This document shows positions 1-7,667 of a stretch of 64,000 bases of DNA, one piece after another. The notes beneath the pieces are model-generated. The model searched no databases and had not been told where the DNA came from. It was given only the letters and a program-made list of their open reading frames with translations. The stretch is from Lewinellaceae bacterium. Lineage in GTDB: Bacteria > Bacteroidota > Bacteroidia > Chitinophagales > Saprospiraceae. The translations under genes were made by a program, and so were the position numbers. Every line of letters begins with the position of its first letter. Position 1 is the first letter of the stretch. The stretch covers positions 1,612,001-1,676,000 of the forward strand of contig JACJXX010000001.1 in the NCBI GenBank assembly GCA_020636435.1, written 5' to 3'.

Positions 1-185
1 AGAAGCTCAAATTCACGGCCATTGAAGACGGCCAGTCCGTCGATTACCGGCTGGTGGCCAACAACAACATCTTCATGGCCCACGGCCTGGTGCGGTTTAA
101 GCCCTTCGTCAACGGCTGGGCGCAGCCCTACGCCGGCGGCCTGGTGGGGTTCAAGAAGCTCTACACCCGCACCCGCCTCATCTAA
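1..185 (+). CDS. C-terminal fragment of a probable outer-membrane barrel protein (5' end outside window)
   Basis: Whole codons start at base 3 and run to a TAA at 183-185, giving about 60 residues ending YTRTRLI. The residues alternate aromatic or aliphatic with polar ones (LVANNNIFMAHGLVRFKPF, then AQPYAGGLVGFKKLYTR), the pattern of the last strands of a Bacteroidota outer-membrane beta-barrel domain. The upstream part lies outside the window, so family and length cannot be given. A different overlapping frame starting at base 22 is Ser/Thr/Pro/Trp-rich and is a shadow. Confidence 0.55.
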   Translation, partial: KLKFTAIEDGQSVDYRLVANNNIFMAHGLVRFKPFVNGWAQPYAGGLVGFKKLYTRTRLI

Positions 186-265
186 AAAAAGCCATTGCGT
201 TGTGACTTCAAAATACTATTTCGTCAAAAGCTTGTTTCAGGGCCTGAATTTTGTCAAAAAACCTA

Positions 266-273
266 TAAATTTG
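266..273 (+). promoter_or_regulatory. Candidate -7 promoter box for the YegP-like gene
   Basis: TAAATTTG matches the Bacteroidota -7 consensus TAnnTTTG exactly and lies 40 bases before the ATG at 314. No well-spaced -33 TTG element is visible, so this is a motif match only. Confidence 0.3.
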
Positions 274-313
274 AGCATTAATTAATTATCCAAACCATCA
301 AACCACACGCTTT

Positions 314-652
314 ATGAAGTTTGAGATTTTCAAAAGCGAAAAGAGCGACAAGTTTTATTTCCGCTTGAAGGCCAAAAACGGCCAGATCATCCTCTCCAGC
401 CAGGGTTACGCCAGCAAGGCCAGCGCCAAGAGCGGCGCGGAAAGCGTCATGAAAAATGCCGGAGACGACAGCCGCTTCGAACGCAAGGAAGCCGCCAACG
501 GCAAATTCCACTTCAACCTGCTGGCAGCCAACAAGCAGATCATCGGCAGCAGCCAAATGTACGCCTCCAAAGCCAGCATGGAAAACGGCATTAAGTCGGT
601 TCAAAACACTGCGCCGGGAGCTACTATTGAAGATTTGACTGTCGAAGCCTAA
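314..652 (+). CDS. YegP/DUF1508 family protein, two tandem repeats
   Basis: 112 residues made of two copies of the DUF1508 unit: residues 1-50 contain FYFRLKAKNGQIILSSQGY and residues 56-105 contain FHFNLLAANKQIIGSSQMY, each followed by a YASKAS helix start. This is the normal two-repeat size for E. coli YegP-like proteins, which are small cytoplasmic alpha/beta proteins of unknown role, sometimes linked to stress. There is no signal peptide. It stands alone: a 54-residue-equivalent hairpin-forming repeat separates it from the next gene. The ATG at 314 is the first in frame and gives the complete first repeat. Confidence 0.9.
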   Translation: MKFEIFKSEKSDKFYFRLKAKNGQIILSSQGYASKASAKSGAESVMKNAGDDSRFERKEAANGKFHFNLLAANKQIIGSSQMYASKASMENGIKSVQNTAPGATIEDLTVEA

Positions 653-662
653 ACTTGAAGGG

Positions 663-743
663 TTTACTGGTTCATGGGTCCATTGTTTTTCAAAATCCAG
701 TGTGCCCATGAATCAGTGAATCCATGAACCAGTGTACCCATGC
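663..743 (+). repeat. Inverted and direct repeat of TTCATGG type overlapping a start codon
   Basis: ACTGGTTCATGG (666-677) pairs perfectly with CCATGAACCAGT (722-733). Inside and beyond it, CCAGTGTGCCCATGA (698-712) recurs as CCAGTGTACCCATGC (729-743). The ATG of the next gene (740-742) lies inside the second direct copy. The same word family builds the minisatellite at 5554-5870. Confidence 0.7.
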
Positions 744-1474
744 CCACCCTCGTCAAACGCATCAATACCTGGTCGAGCCCCCGCAATGTCTCCACCGCTC
801 TGATGTATGCTTTCGCCCAGCGGGAGGATACGCTGGTATTTGACGAGCCGCTCTACGCCCACTATCTTTCCTCCACCCAAAGCAGAGTGCTGCACCCCGG
901 CGCCGACGAGATCATCGCCAGCCAGGAGCCGGACGGGGAGAAGGTGGTCCGGACCATTCTGCTGGGGGCCCACGACAAGCCCATTGCCTTTTTTAAGCAG
1001 ATGGCCCACCATCTCGCCGGCCTGGAAGAGGGCTTCCTCCTGGAAATGGACAATGTCTTGCTCATCCGCGACCCGAGGGCCATCATACATTCCTACAACA
1101 AGGTCATCCCCAACCCTTCTATGGAGGACATTGGCATTAAAAAAATGCACCGCCTTTTCCAGTTTTTAACCCAAAACGGCAAACTGGCGGCGGTGATAGA
1201 CAGCCGGGAGCTGCTTTCCGACCCACCGTCCGTTCTTCGCCAATTGTGCCAAAGGCTTTCTATCCCCTTTGATGAAAACATGCTGAGTTGGAACCCCGGG
1301 CCCCGGCCTGAGGATGGCGTCTGGGCCCGGTACTGGTATAGCAAGGTCCATCAATCGTCGGGCTTCGAACCCCATCAGGAACGCACTTTCGAATTGCCGC
1401 CCCGGTTGGAAGCCCTCGCCTCGGAGTGCAGGCCTTTTTACGAGGAATTGTACAAAGCGGCGATCAAAGCCTAA
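740..1474 (+). CDS. Sulfotransferase-like P-loop protein, paired with an aminotransferase
   Basis: 244 residues of the sulfotransferase-like P-loop fold. The N-terminal SSPRNVSTALMYAF (about residues 12-25) resembles the 5'-phosphosulfate loop (PRSxST), and NVLLIRDPRAIIHSY (about 106-120) resembles the 3'-phosphate loop with its conserved Arg and Ser. No signal peptide is present, so it is cytoplasmic. The natural acceptor is unknown and sulfotransferase activity is not established. A class IV aminotransferase gene starts 16 bases downstream on the same strand, almost certainly in the same transcript. From memory, plant 'branched-chain aminotransferase-like' proteins join these two domains in one chain, which suggests a functional pair. 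The start codon sits in a repeat (663-743), so expression may depend on that hairpin. Confidence 0.75.
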   Translation: MPTLVKRINTWSSPRNVSTALMYAFAQREDTLVFDEPLYAHYLSSTQSRVLHPGADEIIASQEPDGEKVVRTILLGAHDKPIAFFKQMAHHLAGLEEGFLLEMDNVLLIRDPRAIIHSYNKVIPNPSMEDIGIKKMHRLFQFLTQNGKLAAVIDSRELLSDPPSVLRQLCQRLSIPFDENMLSWNPGPRPEDGVWARYWYSKVHQSSGFEPHQERTFELPPRLEALASECRPFYEELYKAAIKA

Positions 1475-1490
1475 ACTAACTCCATATTTC

Positions 1491-2390
1491 ATGCTTCAAC
1501 AGTACGATCCGAAAAACGAGAACATCCTCATCTATATCAACGGGGAATTGCTTGCCCGCAAGGACGCCAGGGTTTCCGTATTCGACAGCGTAGTGCAGGG
1601 CGGCGACGCCGTCTGGGAGGGCCTGCGCGTATACAACGGCCGCATCTTCAGCCTGGAGCGCCACCTGGAAAGGCTGCGGAATTCAGCCCATGCACTCGCC
1701 TTCAGGGAAATACCCGATAGCGCTTTCATTACGCAGGCGCTCTTCGAAACCCTAAGCGCCAACGGCATGCGGGATGGGGTGCACATCCGGCTGACCCTCA
1801 CGCGGGGAGAAAAGATTACCTCCGGAATGGACCCCCGCCTCAACCAGTCGGGCCCTACCCTCATCATACTGCCGGAATGGAAACCGCCGGTGTACCCTCC
1901 GGAGATCACCCTCATCACCTCCTCGGTACGGCGCAACTCTCCAATGTCCCTGGATTCCAAAATTCACCACAACAACCTGCTCAATAATATTCTGGCCAAG
2001 ATAGAGGCCAACCACGCCGGCGCCGATGCGGGCATCCTGCTCGACAAAGACGGATACGTCTCCGAAGCCAATGGCGTCAACCTCTTCTGTATCCACAAAA
2101 ATACCGTTTATACCCCTCATGCCGACAGTTGCCTGCCCGGCATCACCCGCGCGCTGGTGCTCCGGATTTGCCGGGAACAAGGCATCGCCGCCCTGGAAAA
2201 GAACCTTTCCATCACCGAGTTTTACACGGCCGACGAGGTGTTCACTACCGGAACCATGGGCGAGCTGACCCGGGTATCCGAAATCGACGGGCGCAAGGTT
2301 TTTAACAAATCTGGTTTATTGGTGTTTGAAAAGATACAGGGGCATTTTAAGGCGCTGACTGAAACAGAGGGTGTGGCGTTGCCGTTCTAG
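1491..2390 (+). CDS. Class IV PLP-dependent aminotransferase (BCAT/D-amino-acid aminotransferase type)
   Basis: 299 residues from the ATG at 1491; a longer open frame reaches back into the sulfotransferase-like gene and has unrelated composition there. Fold-type IV hallmarks are INGELLARKDARVSVFDSVV near the N-terminus, the region SLDSKIHHNNLLNNILAK (about 152-169) whose Lys is the expected Schiff-base residue, GILLDKDGYVSEANGVNLF for PLP phosphate binding, and the later VFTTGTMGELTRV. Such enzymes transfer amino groups between branched-chain or D-amino acids and 2-oxoacids in the cytoplasm. Sequence alone does not separate branched-chain from D-amino-acid or aminodeoxychorismate-lyase-like specificity. 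The 16-base gap to the upstream gene supports co-transcription with the sulfotransferase-like protein. Confidence 0.85.
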   Translation: MLQQYDPKNENILIYINGELLARKDARVSVFDSVVQGGDAVWEGLRVYNGRIFSLERHLERLRNSAHALAFREIPDSAFITQALFETLSANGMRDGVHIRLTLTRGEKITSGMDPRLNQSGPTLIILPEWKPPVYPPEITLITSSVRRNSPMSLDSKIHHNNLLNNILAKIEANHAGADAGILLDKDGYVSEANGVNLFCIHKNTVYTPHADSCLPGITRALVLRICREQGIAALEKNLSITEFYTADEVFTTGTMGELTRVSEIDGRKVFNKSGLLVFEKIQGHFKALTETEGVALPF

Positions 2391-2458
2391 TGCTGGGGAT
2401 GTGTAAAAAGCCCCTCGGGGCGATAGTACACTGATTTATTAAGATTTGTCAAGATTCA

Positions 2459-2652
2459 TTAAGGCACGAGGAAAGAATAAAGTGTACAATTATGGCGCAG
2501 TAATTTTTGTGCCAGGCAAGGCGCGAAGAATGAGGATAGCCAAAGCTACCTGAGTGATAGCCTGCCCCGCACCCGAAGGGTCGGGGAGCAACGCAGCATG
2601 GCGCAAAAAGGACAAGCCAGAATGGACAGTTTATTCTTTCGTCGTGCCTAAG
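2459..2652. repeat. Palindromic MITE-like element A, copy 1 (with internal insertion)
   Basis: Begins TTAAGGCACGAGGAAAGAAT and ends ATTCTTTCGTCGTGCCTAAG, so the ends are imperfect inverted repeats that stay related for about 50 bases. Near-identical elements lie at 11119-11285 and 17706-17871. This copy is about 28 bases longer: a GC-rich hairpin with CCCCG...CGGGG sits at 2570-2595, near the centre, where the other two copies read directly from TGAGTGAT into GAGCAACGCAG. No coding frame is conserved between copies, so it is a non-autonomous element or a folded intergenic repeat. Confidence 0.85.
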
Positions 2653-2667
2653 ATCATTCCCATGTAT

Positions 2668-2783
2668 AAAATCCCGTAGGGATGAAAGCTCATTGCCAGG
2701 GCCGTAAGGCCCTGGAATAGGGGTGAGTGGTGGTTTAGTCCTGTAAGGACGACAGGTTTTATCCCCATTTATTGAGAAGTTAC
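2668..2783. repeat. Element B, copy 1 (left end missing)
   Basis: Contains CCCGTAGGGATGAAAGCTC, a GCCAGGGCC/GGCCCTGG hairpin, TAGTCCTGTAAGGACGACAGG and the right end ATTTATTGAGAAGTTAC (2767-2783). The same segments in the same order occur at 62304-62458, and related ones at 16881-17404. The inverted left end seen in those copies is absent here; this copy abuts element A. Confidence 0.8.
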
Positions 2784-2822
2784 AAAACCTAAAAGGTTAA
2801 GCGCCCCAACTAACCATGAAAC

Positions 2823-3638
2823 ATGAAACGAACATTTATCGACCAGCTTAACCGGAAGGTATCCATCGACTTTCCACCCCGGCGGATCATCTCTCTGGTG
2901 CCCTCGCAAACCGAACTGCTGGCCCACCTGGGGCTGGAGAAAGAGACGGTGGGCATCACAAAATTTTGTGTCCATCCCAAAGAATGGTTTCGCGCCAAAG
3001 TGCGCGTCGGCGGCACCAAGCAACTAAATCTGGAAAAGATCGCGGCCCTGCAGCCTACCCTTGTCATCGGCAACAAAGAAGAAAACGACAGAAAGCAGAT
3101 CGAAGCGCTGGCGGAAAGGTACCCGGTGTGGCTGAGCGACGTCCGCTCCCTGGAAGGCGCCCTGGATATGATCAACCACATAGGTTCCCTGACCGGCAGG
3201 GAGCAGCCGGCCGGGCAACTGGCGCGGCAGATCAGCCTTGGTTTTGATGCGCTGGGAAAAGAGATGGCTGGCAAGCGGCGGCGGCGGGTGGCTTACTTCA
3301 TCTGGAGAAAGCCTTACTACGTTGTGGCCGGCGATACTTTTATCGACGACATGCTGCGCAGAGCCGGGTTTGAAAATGTTTTCGGCCACAAAAGCCGGTA
3401 TCCGGAGATCAGCCTGGAGGAACTGGCCGAAGCCCGGCCGGAGGCCATCCTGCTCTCTTCCGAACCCTTCCCCTTCAAAGAACAACACCTGGAAGAATTC
3501 CGCCGCGCCTGTCCGATTACCACCTTGAAATTCGTGGACGGGGAACGCTTCTCCTGGTATGGAAGCCGGTTGCTCCACTCGCCGGACTATTTCAGGAAAG
3601 TGCGGCACGGCCTGACGGAGGCCTACCGGATGTTGTAA
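2823..3638 (+). CDS. BtuF/FepB-like periplasmic-binding-fold protein lacking a signal peptide
   Basis: 271 residues of the helical-backbone metal-receptor class (PF01497): RRIISLVPSQTELLAHLGL (about 21-39), VGITKFCVHP, VRVGGTKQLNLEKIAALQP, and the second lobe YYVVAGDTFIDDMLRRAGF, EISLEELAEARPEAILLSS. Relatives bind cobalamin, haem or siderophores for ABC import. The sequence begins MKRTFIDQLNRKVSID with no hydrophobic segment or lipobox, and no upstream start adds one, so as read it stays in the cytoplasm. No permease or ATPase gene is adjacent. It may be a cytoplasmic corrinoid- or metal-binding relative. The ATG at 2823 directly follows element B, which must contain or precede the promoter. 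Confidence 0.75.
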   Translation: MKRTFIDQLNRKVSIDFPPRRIISLVPSQTELLAHLGLEKETVGITKFCVHPKEWFRAKVRVGGTKQLNLEKIAALQPTLVIGNKEENDRKQIEALAERYPVWLSDVRSLEGALDMINHIGSLTGREQPAGQLARQISLGFDALGKEMAGKRRRRVAYFIWRKPYYVVAGDTFIDDMLRRAGFENVFGHKSRYPEISLEELAEARPEAILLSSEPFPFKEQHLEEFRRACPITTLKFVDGERFSWYGSRLLHSPDYFRKVRHGLTEAYRML

Positions 3639-3687
3639 GCTGTTGGGGATATTGTACAGGTGTAACTATTCATAAGACTATGGATGC

Positions 3688-3780
3688 CCCTGGTGTGAAA
3701 TTTTGTAGACTTTTTCTGCCGGAACCCCTTCTCATTCCCCTTAGAAGGGGAAGGGTGGCTTACAAAATTTCACACCAGGG
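3688..3780. repeat. Perfect 20-base inverted repeat with nested hairpin
   Basis: Left arm CCCTGGTGTGAAATTTTGTA (3688-3707) is the exact reverse complement of 3761-3780. The 53-base loop contains a second stem, CCCCTTCT against AGAAGGGG (3725-3752). It lies between the BtuF-like gene and the S8 peptidase gene. It is not followed by a T-run on the plus strand, so it is not a typical intrinsic terminator. Confidence 0.8.
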
Positions 3781-3891
3781 ACCAAATCACCATGACACTG
3801 AATAGTAAAGGGCAGGTTTTAGAACATGGCAGTAATATGTCCGTAAATGGCAGGCCGGCCATTTTGGCCTGTGCAATTAGCCAATTTCCCA

Positions 3892-3899
3892 TAACTTTG
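3892..3899 (+). promoter_or_regulatory. Candidate -7 promoter box for the S8 peptidase gene
   Basis: TAACTTTG matches TAnnTTTG exactly and is 24 bases before the ATG at 3923. A TTTTGG upstream is about 25 bases away, slightly longer than the usual -33/-7 spacing. Confidence 0.4.
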
Positions 3900-3922
3900 C
3901 GCTCTCCCAAAAGTATGAAAAA

Positions 3923-5551
3923 ATGATGGATAGGTATCTCGTGCTCTTGCTTTTCGCATTTCTGGCCCAATCTGCCCGGGCCCAATTGGTGGACCCGGTT
4001 ACCGGACAGGTAAAGAACGAACTGTTGGTGCAACTCGACAAGGAGGCCAGCCCCACGGTTCTCCTGGAACGGATCAACCGGCAAAAGCCGGCTTCCGCGC
4101 TCCGCAAGCGGGTGGCCGCCCGCCGCTTCAACATCCACCTGTTACAGTTCGACCCGGCCGCCTGGCCCGGAGAAACCCTTCTGGAATGGCTCCAGGTTCA
4201 AAAGGACGTGCGGGCCGTGCAGTACAACTACCAGGTGGAATTTCGCCAGGAACCCAATGATCCGGAATTTGTGAAGCAATGGGGCTTCCCCCGGATTGGC
4301 CTGACGGAAGTTTGGGATGTAAGCACCGGCGGGCTGACGGCCAACGGCGACACCATCGTGGTGGCCATCCTCGACAGCGGCTCCGACCTGGGGCACCCCG
4401 ACCTGCAGGGCAACATCTGGAACAACCCCGCTGAAATACCCGACGACGGCATCGACAACGACAATAACGGGTACATCGACGATACTTACGGCTGGAATTT
4501 TATCAGCGACACCAAAGAAATGCGCACCGACAGCCACGGCCTGGCGGTTGCTGGCCTGGTTGGCGCCAAAGGCGACAACAATATGGGCGTTGCCGGCGTC
4601 AACTGGAACGTCAAGCTGATGATCTGCGCCATTCAGTACGTCGACCAGATCGTCTCCGCTTATGAATACGCCATCGCCCAACGCCAGTTGTACAATGAAA
4701 CCCGGGGGAAAGAAGGCGCTTTTGTAGTGGCCACCAATGCTTCCTTCGGGCTGCTGACGCCTACCTTCTGCGACCAGCAACCGGTTTGGGGAGGCATGTA
4801 CGACCTGCTCGGCGAGGTGGGCATCCTCACCGGCGCCGGCACGACGAACCGGAACCTGGATGTGGATGCGGAAGGCGATATGCCCACTACCTGCGAGAGC
4901 GACTTCATCATTACCGTCACCAACATGAATGAGTCGGAAGAAAAAGAATTCAGCTCCGGGTTTGGTGAAATTGCCATCGATATGGCGGCGCCGGGCCAGA
5001 ATTCTTTTTCCCTCTATCTGTTCGACCGTTACGCCACCTTTGACGGCAACTCCGCCGCCGCTCCCCACCTTACCGGCGCCATCGCCCTACTGTACAGCCT
5101 GCCCTGTGCAGAACTGGCTTCCGACGCCCTGACGAACCCCAGGGAAACGGCCCTGCTCATCCGCTCCGCCCTGACCAACGGCACGGAACCCCTGCCCAGC
5201 TTCGAAGGCCTGACCGCCACCGGCGGCCTGCTCAACGTATTCAATGCCATGGAGATCATCGACGAGGCCTGCGGCGGCTCCTCCGGCCCAATGGATATTC
5301 TCAAAATATTCCCCAACCCTGCCTCGTCCAGCTTTTTCATCGAATACGAAACCCCCGATTTCGAGCCTTATGACTTTCGGGTATTCAACGCCCTGGGGCA
5401 ACTGATGTACCGCAATACCGAAACGCCCAACCGGTTTGCTGCCAAACGCATCGAAATCGACACCCGAAATTGGGCGCCTGGCGCCTACTTCGCAGCTATT
5501 CAACGGGGGGATAAGCAGGAGGTGAAACCGGTGTTGGTTAAGGTGAAGTAG
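3923..5551 (+). CDS. Subtilisin-like S8 serine peptidase exported by T9SS
   Basis: 542 residues. A signal peptide (hydrophobic RYLVLLLFAFLAQSARAQ, cut near residue 20) is followed by a prodomain-like stretch to about residue 120. The catalytic triad is complete: Asp151 in VAILDSGSDLGHPDL, His205 in DSHGLAVAGLVGA, Ser377 in GNSAAAPHLTGA. NDNNGYIDDTYGWNFI is typical of Bacteroidota S8 enzymes. The last 80 or so residues form a type A T9SS sorting domain (ILKIFPNPASSSFFIE ... LVKVK), so the enzyme should be exported through the outer membrane and released or anchored at the surface. Likely role is extracellular protein degradation. The gene is alone; downstream DNA is a minisatellite. Of the two neighbouring ATGs, the first (3923) is used; an ATG at 3914 leads to an immediate stop. 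Confidence 0.93.
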   Translation: MMDRYLVLLLFAFLAQSARAQLVDPVTGQVKNELLVQLDKEASPTVLLERINRQKPASALRKRVAARRFNIHLLQFDPAAWPGETLLEWLQVQKDVRAVQYNYQVEFRQEPNDPEFVKQWGFPRIGLTEVWDVSTGGLTANGDTIVVAILDSGSDLGHPDLQGNIWNNPAEIPDDGIDNDNNGYIDDTYGWNFISDTKEMRTDSHGLAVAGLVGAKGDNNMGVAGVNWNVKLMICAIQYVDQIVSAYEYAIAQRQLYNETRGKEGAFVVATNASFGLLTPTFCDQQPVWGGMYDLLGEVGILTGAGTTNRNLDVDAEGDMPTTCESDFIITVTNMNESEEKEFSSGFGEIAIDMAAPGQNSFSLYLFDRYATFDGNSAAAPHLTGAIALLYSLPCAELASDALTNPRETALLIRSALTNGTEPLPSFEGLTATGGLLNVFNAMEIIDEACGGSSGPMDILKIFPNPASSSFFIEYETPDFEPYDFRVFNALGQLMYRNTETPNRFAAKRIEIDTRNWAPGAYFAAIQRGDKQEVKPVLVKVK

Positions 5552-5553
5552 AG

Positions 5554-5870
5554 GATGGTTGGATGGTTGGATGGGTTCATGGGTTCATGGTTAGATGGGT
5601 TCATGGTTAGATGGGTTCATGGTTGGATGGGTTCATGGTTGGATGGGTTCATGGTTGGATGGGTTCATGGTTAGATGGGTTCATGGTTAGATGGGTTCAT
5701 GGTTAGATGGGTTCATGGTTGGATGGGTTCATGGTTGGATGGGTTCATGGTTGGATGGGTTCATGGGTTCATGGTTAGATGGGTTCATGGTTGGATGGGT
5801 TCATGGTTGGATGGGTTCATTGAAACAATGCGCCCATGAACCCATGAACCCATGAACCCATGACCCCATG
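5554..5870. repeat. 16-base minisatellite followed by its own inverted complement
   Basis: From 5554 to 5820 the unit ATGGGTTCATGGTTGG (or ...TTAG) repeats about fifteen times, with a few units shortened or extended by an extra GGGTTCATGG. After a 12-base spacer (TGAAACAATGCG), 5833-5870 reads CCCATGAA repeated, the reverse complement of the GGGTTCATGG core. The tract can therefore fold back on itself. It fills the whole gap between the convergent S8 and S41 peptidase genes, where it may end transcription from both sides. Units differ by only one base (G/A), suggesting recent expansion. Confidence 0.95.
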
Positions 5871-5873
5871 CCC

Positions 5874-7529
5874 CTACTTCTGGCTGGCCGTTAGCGGAGT
5901 AGATTTTTCCAATGCCTTCAGCGCCTCTTTGATGACGGGATCATCCTGGTTCCAAACCGTGTAAAACCCCTCGTCATTGAAGAGGTGTTTGGCAATGCGG
6001 GCTTTTATGAAGCGCTTGATCTCCTTTTGCGTAGTAATTTTATCCGGGTTGACATCGGCGCCGTGGCCTTTGGCGTAGGCAATGAATTTGTACAGCAGTT
6101 CATTGCTCACCTGGAAATTTCGGTTGAAGGAAGCATTGGTGTATTCCCTGAGCCCTTTTCCCTCTTCGTTCATATACCGGAAAACGAACTGAGGCACCTG
6201 TTGGCGCAGTTCAAGGTATTCATCATTGAGGATGATCGTATCGATGGGAACGAAAATATCCGGCGATATTCCGCCGCCGCCGTATACTACCCTGCCGTTG
6301 TCGGTATAGAATTTAGTGGAATCGGCGATAGCGATCTGCTCTGCCCCTACCAGTTCCCCTGATTCGAAGCGATTGGCCATTTCACTTTCATAGGCCTGCA
6401 GGCCGTCTCCGTAGGGTTTCTGAATGGAGCGGCCGGAGGGCGTATAATAGCGTGCCACGGTCAGGCGCAGCGCAGAACCGTCCCGCAGTTTGTATTGCTC
6501 CTGAACAAGGCCTTTGCCGAAAGAGCGCCGCCCGACGATCAGGCCCCGGTCGTGGTCCTGAATGGCGCCGGCGAGAATCTCGCTGGCGGAAGCCGAGCCC
6601 TCGTCAATCAGCACGACGATGTCGTCGATATCGAAAAACGCCCGCCCGGTGGATTCATAATCGCTGCGGCTTACCGCCCGGCCTTCGGTGTAAACGAGCA
6701 ATTTATCTTTTCTGGAAAAGAGCTGGCTGAGTATATTGGTGGCCTGTTGGAGGTATCCTCCCGGGTTGTGGCGCAGGTCGATCACCAGATCCTCCATCCC
6801 TTTTTTCTCGATCAGATTTTCCAGGCCCTCCATAAACTCTTCGTAGGTGGTGGCGCTGAAGCGGTTGACTTTGATGTATCCGGTTTTGTTATCCAGCATA
6901 TAGGCTACATCGACGCTGTGCATGGGAATTTCATCCCGGGTAATGGTAAACTTGCGGACCTTTTTTTCCCTGCCGCGCAAAACGCCCACTTCCACATCGG
7001 TGCCTTTTTCGCCTCTCAGCATATTCACCACATCGCGGGTGTCCATATTTACTCCGGCAATGGTGGAATCAGAGATTTGAACGATCTTATCGCCCGCCTG
7101 TATCCCTGCCGCTTCGGACGGCCCGCCCGCCAGGGGAGCGACGACGACTATGGTATCATCCAGCATCATAAACTCTACCCCAATCCCGTCGAAATTGCCT
7201 TCCAACTGTTCATTGACCTCCCGCAGTTGTTCGGCGGTGATGTAATTGGAGTGGGGGTCCAGCTTGGCCAGCATCTGTTCGATCACTTCCTGCACGAGGG
7301 CCTCCCGGTCTACTTCATCCACATACTTTGCCTCTATGTACCGGAGTATTTCTTCAATCTTGCCCTGCCCCAGGGCATGCAGCGGCTCCTCAGGGGTGTC
7401 GGAGACTATGGTGGGCGCATTCGACTGCATGCGCATTCCAACAAGTATGCCGGCCGCCAGCACCAAAGCAAAGAGCAGGGGCAGCCAGACGCTTAGTCTT
7501 TTCGAAGAATTGTTCTGATCTTGATACAT
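5874..7529 (-). CDS. S41 C-terminal processing peptidase (CtpA/Prc type)
   Basis: 551 residues from the ATG at 7529; a 20-residue longer frame would begin at a TTG. One membrane segment (about residues 12-32, LSVWLPLLFALVLAAGILVG) anchors it with the catalytic part in the periplasm. Next come a helical region, a PDZ domain (about 85-175, FDGIGVEFMMLDDTIVVVAP ... AGIQAGDKIVQI) and the S41 core. The catalytic dyad is present: Ser314 in EGSASASEI and Lys339 in SFGKGLVQ. The roughly 150-residue C-terminal extension is usual in Bacteroidota members. Family members trim or degrade periplasmic and envelope proteins from their C-termini. The gene is monocistronic by layout and convergent with the S8 peptidase across the minisatellite. 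Confidence 0.93.
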   Translation of the reverse strand: MYQDQNNSSKRLSVWLPLLFALVLAAGILVGMRMQSNAPTIVSDTPEEPLHALGQGKIEEILRYIEAKYVDEVDREALVQEVIEQMLAKLDPHSNYITAEQLREVNEQLEGNFDGIGVEFMMLDDTIVVVAPLAGGPSEAAGIQAGDKIVQISDSTIAGVNMDTRDVVNMLRGEKGTDVEVGVLRGREKKVRKFTITRDEIPMHSVDVAYMLDNKTGYIKVNRFSATTYEEFMEGLENLIEKKGMEDLVIDLRHNPGGYLQQATNILSQLFSRKDKLLVYTEGRAVSRSDYESTGRAFFDIDDIVVLIDEGSASASEILAGAIQDHDRGLIVGRRSFGKGLVQEQYKLRDGSALRLTVARYYTPSGRSIQKPYGDGLQAYESEMANRFESGELVGAEQIAIADSTKFYTDNGRVVYGGGGISPDIFVPIDTIILNDEYLELRQQVPQFVFRYMNEEGKGLREYTNASFNRNFQVSNELLYKFIAYAKGHGADVNPDKITTQKEIKRFIKARIAKHLFNDEGFYTVWNQDDPVIKEALKALEKSTPLTASQK

Positions 7530-7636
7530 TATTCCGTCGCGTAAGAGTTTAATCAATCTTGAAGAACGCTGTTCTGACTTTAACGTCAAAGGCGCCAGGA
7601 GGTTGCCAGGGCTGAGAGGCTACGTTTCGAGATATA

Positions 7637-7644
7637 CAAAAGTA
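7637..7644 (-). promoter_or_regulatory. Candidate -7 promoter box for the S41 peptidase gene
   Basis: On the minus strand the bases read TACTTTTG, an exact TAnnTTTG match, about 108 bases before the ATG at 7529 and just downstream of the DUF4174 gene's stop. Confidence 0.35.
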
Positions 7645-7667
7645 AACAAATTAATGTTGAAATGTTT

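Larger units (their letters stand above)
2391..2822. other. Gene-free interval filled by two repeat elements
   Basis: About 430 bases without a credible gene. The first 65 bases hold a small hairpin (AGCCCCTCGGGGC) just after the aminotransferase stop and a short ATTAAGATTTGTCAAGATTCATTAAG direct repetition. The rest is one copy of the palindromic element A (2459-2652) followed directly by a copy of element B (2668-2783). Confidence 0.7.

Noticed and set aside
22..285. Open frame of 87 residues at the left edge
   Set aside because: Ser/Thr/Pro/Trp-rich out-of-frame reading of the barrel fragment's codons; the frame from base 3 to 185 has natural outer-membrane composition.
4142..5068. 308-residue minus-strand frame opposite the S8 peptidase
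   Set aside because: Shadow frame: the plus strand carries a complete catalytic triad and sorting domain; the minus reading is Val/Gly/His-rich with no family pattern.
5554..5870. CRISPR-like appearance of regularly repeated units
   Set aside because: Units are contiguous 16-mers without unique spacers and no cas gene is near; it is a minisatellite.
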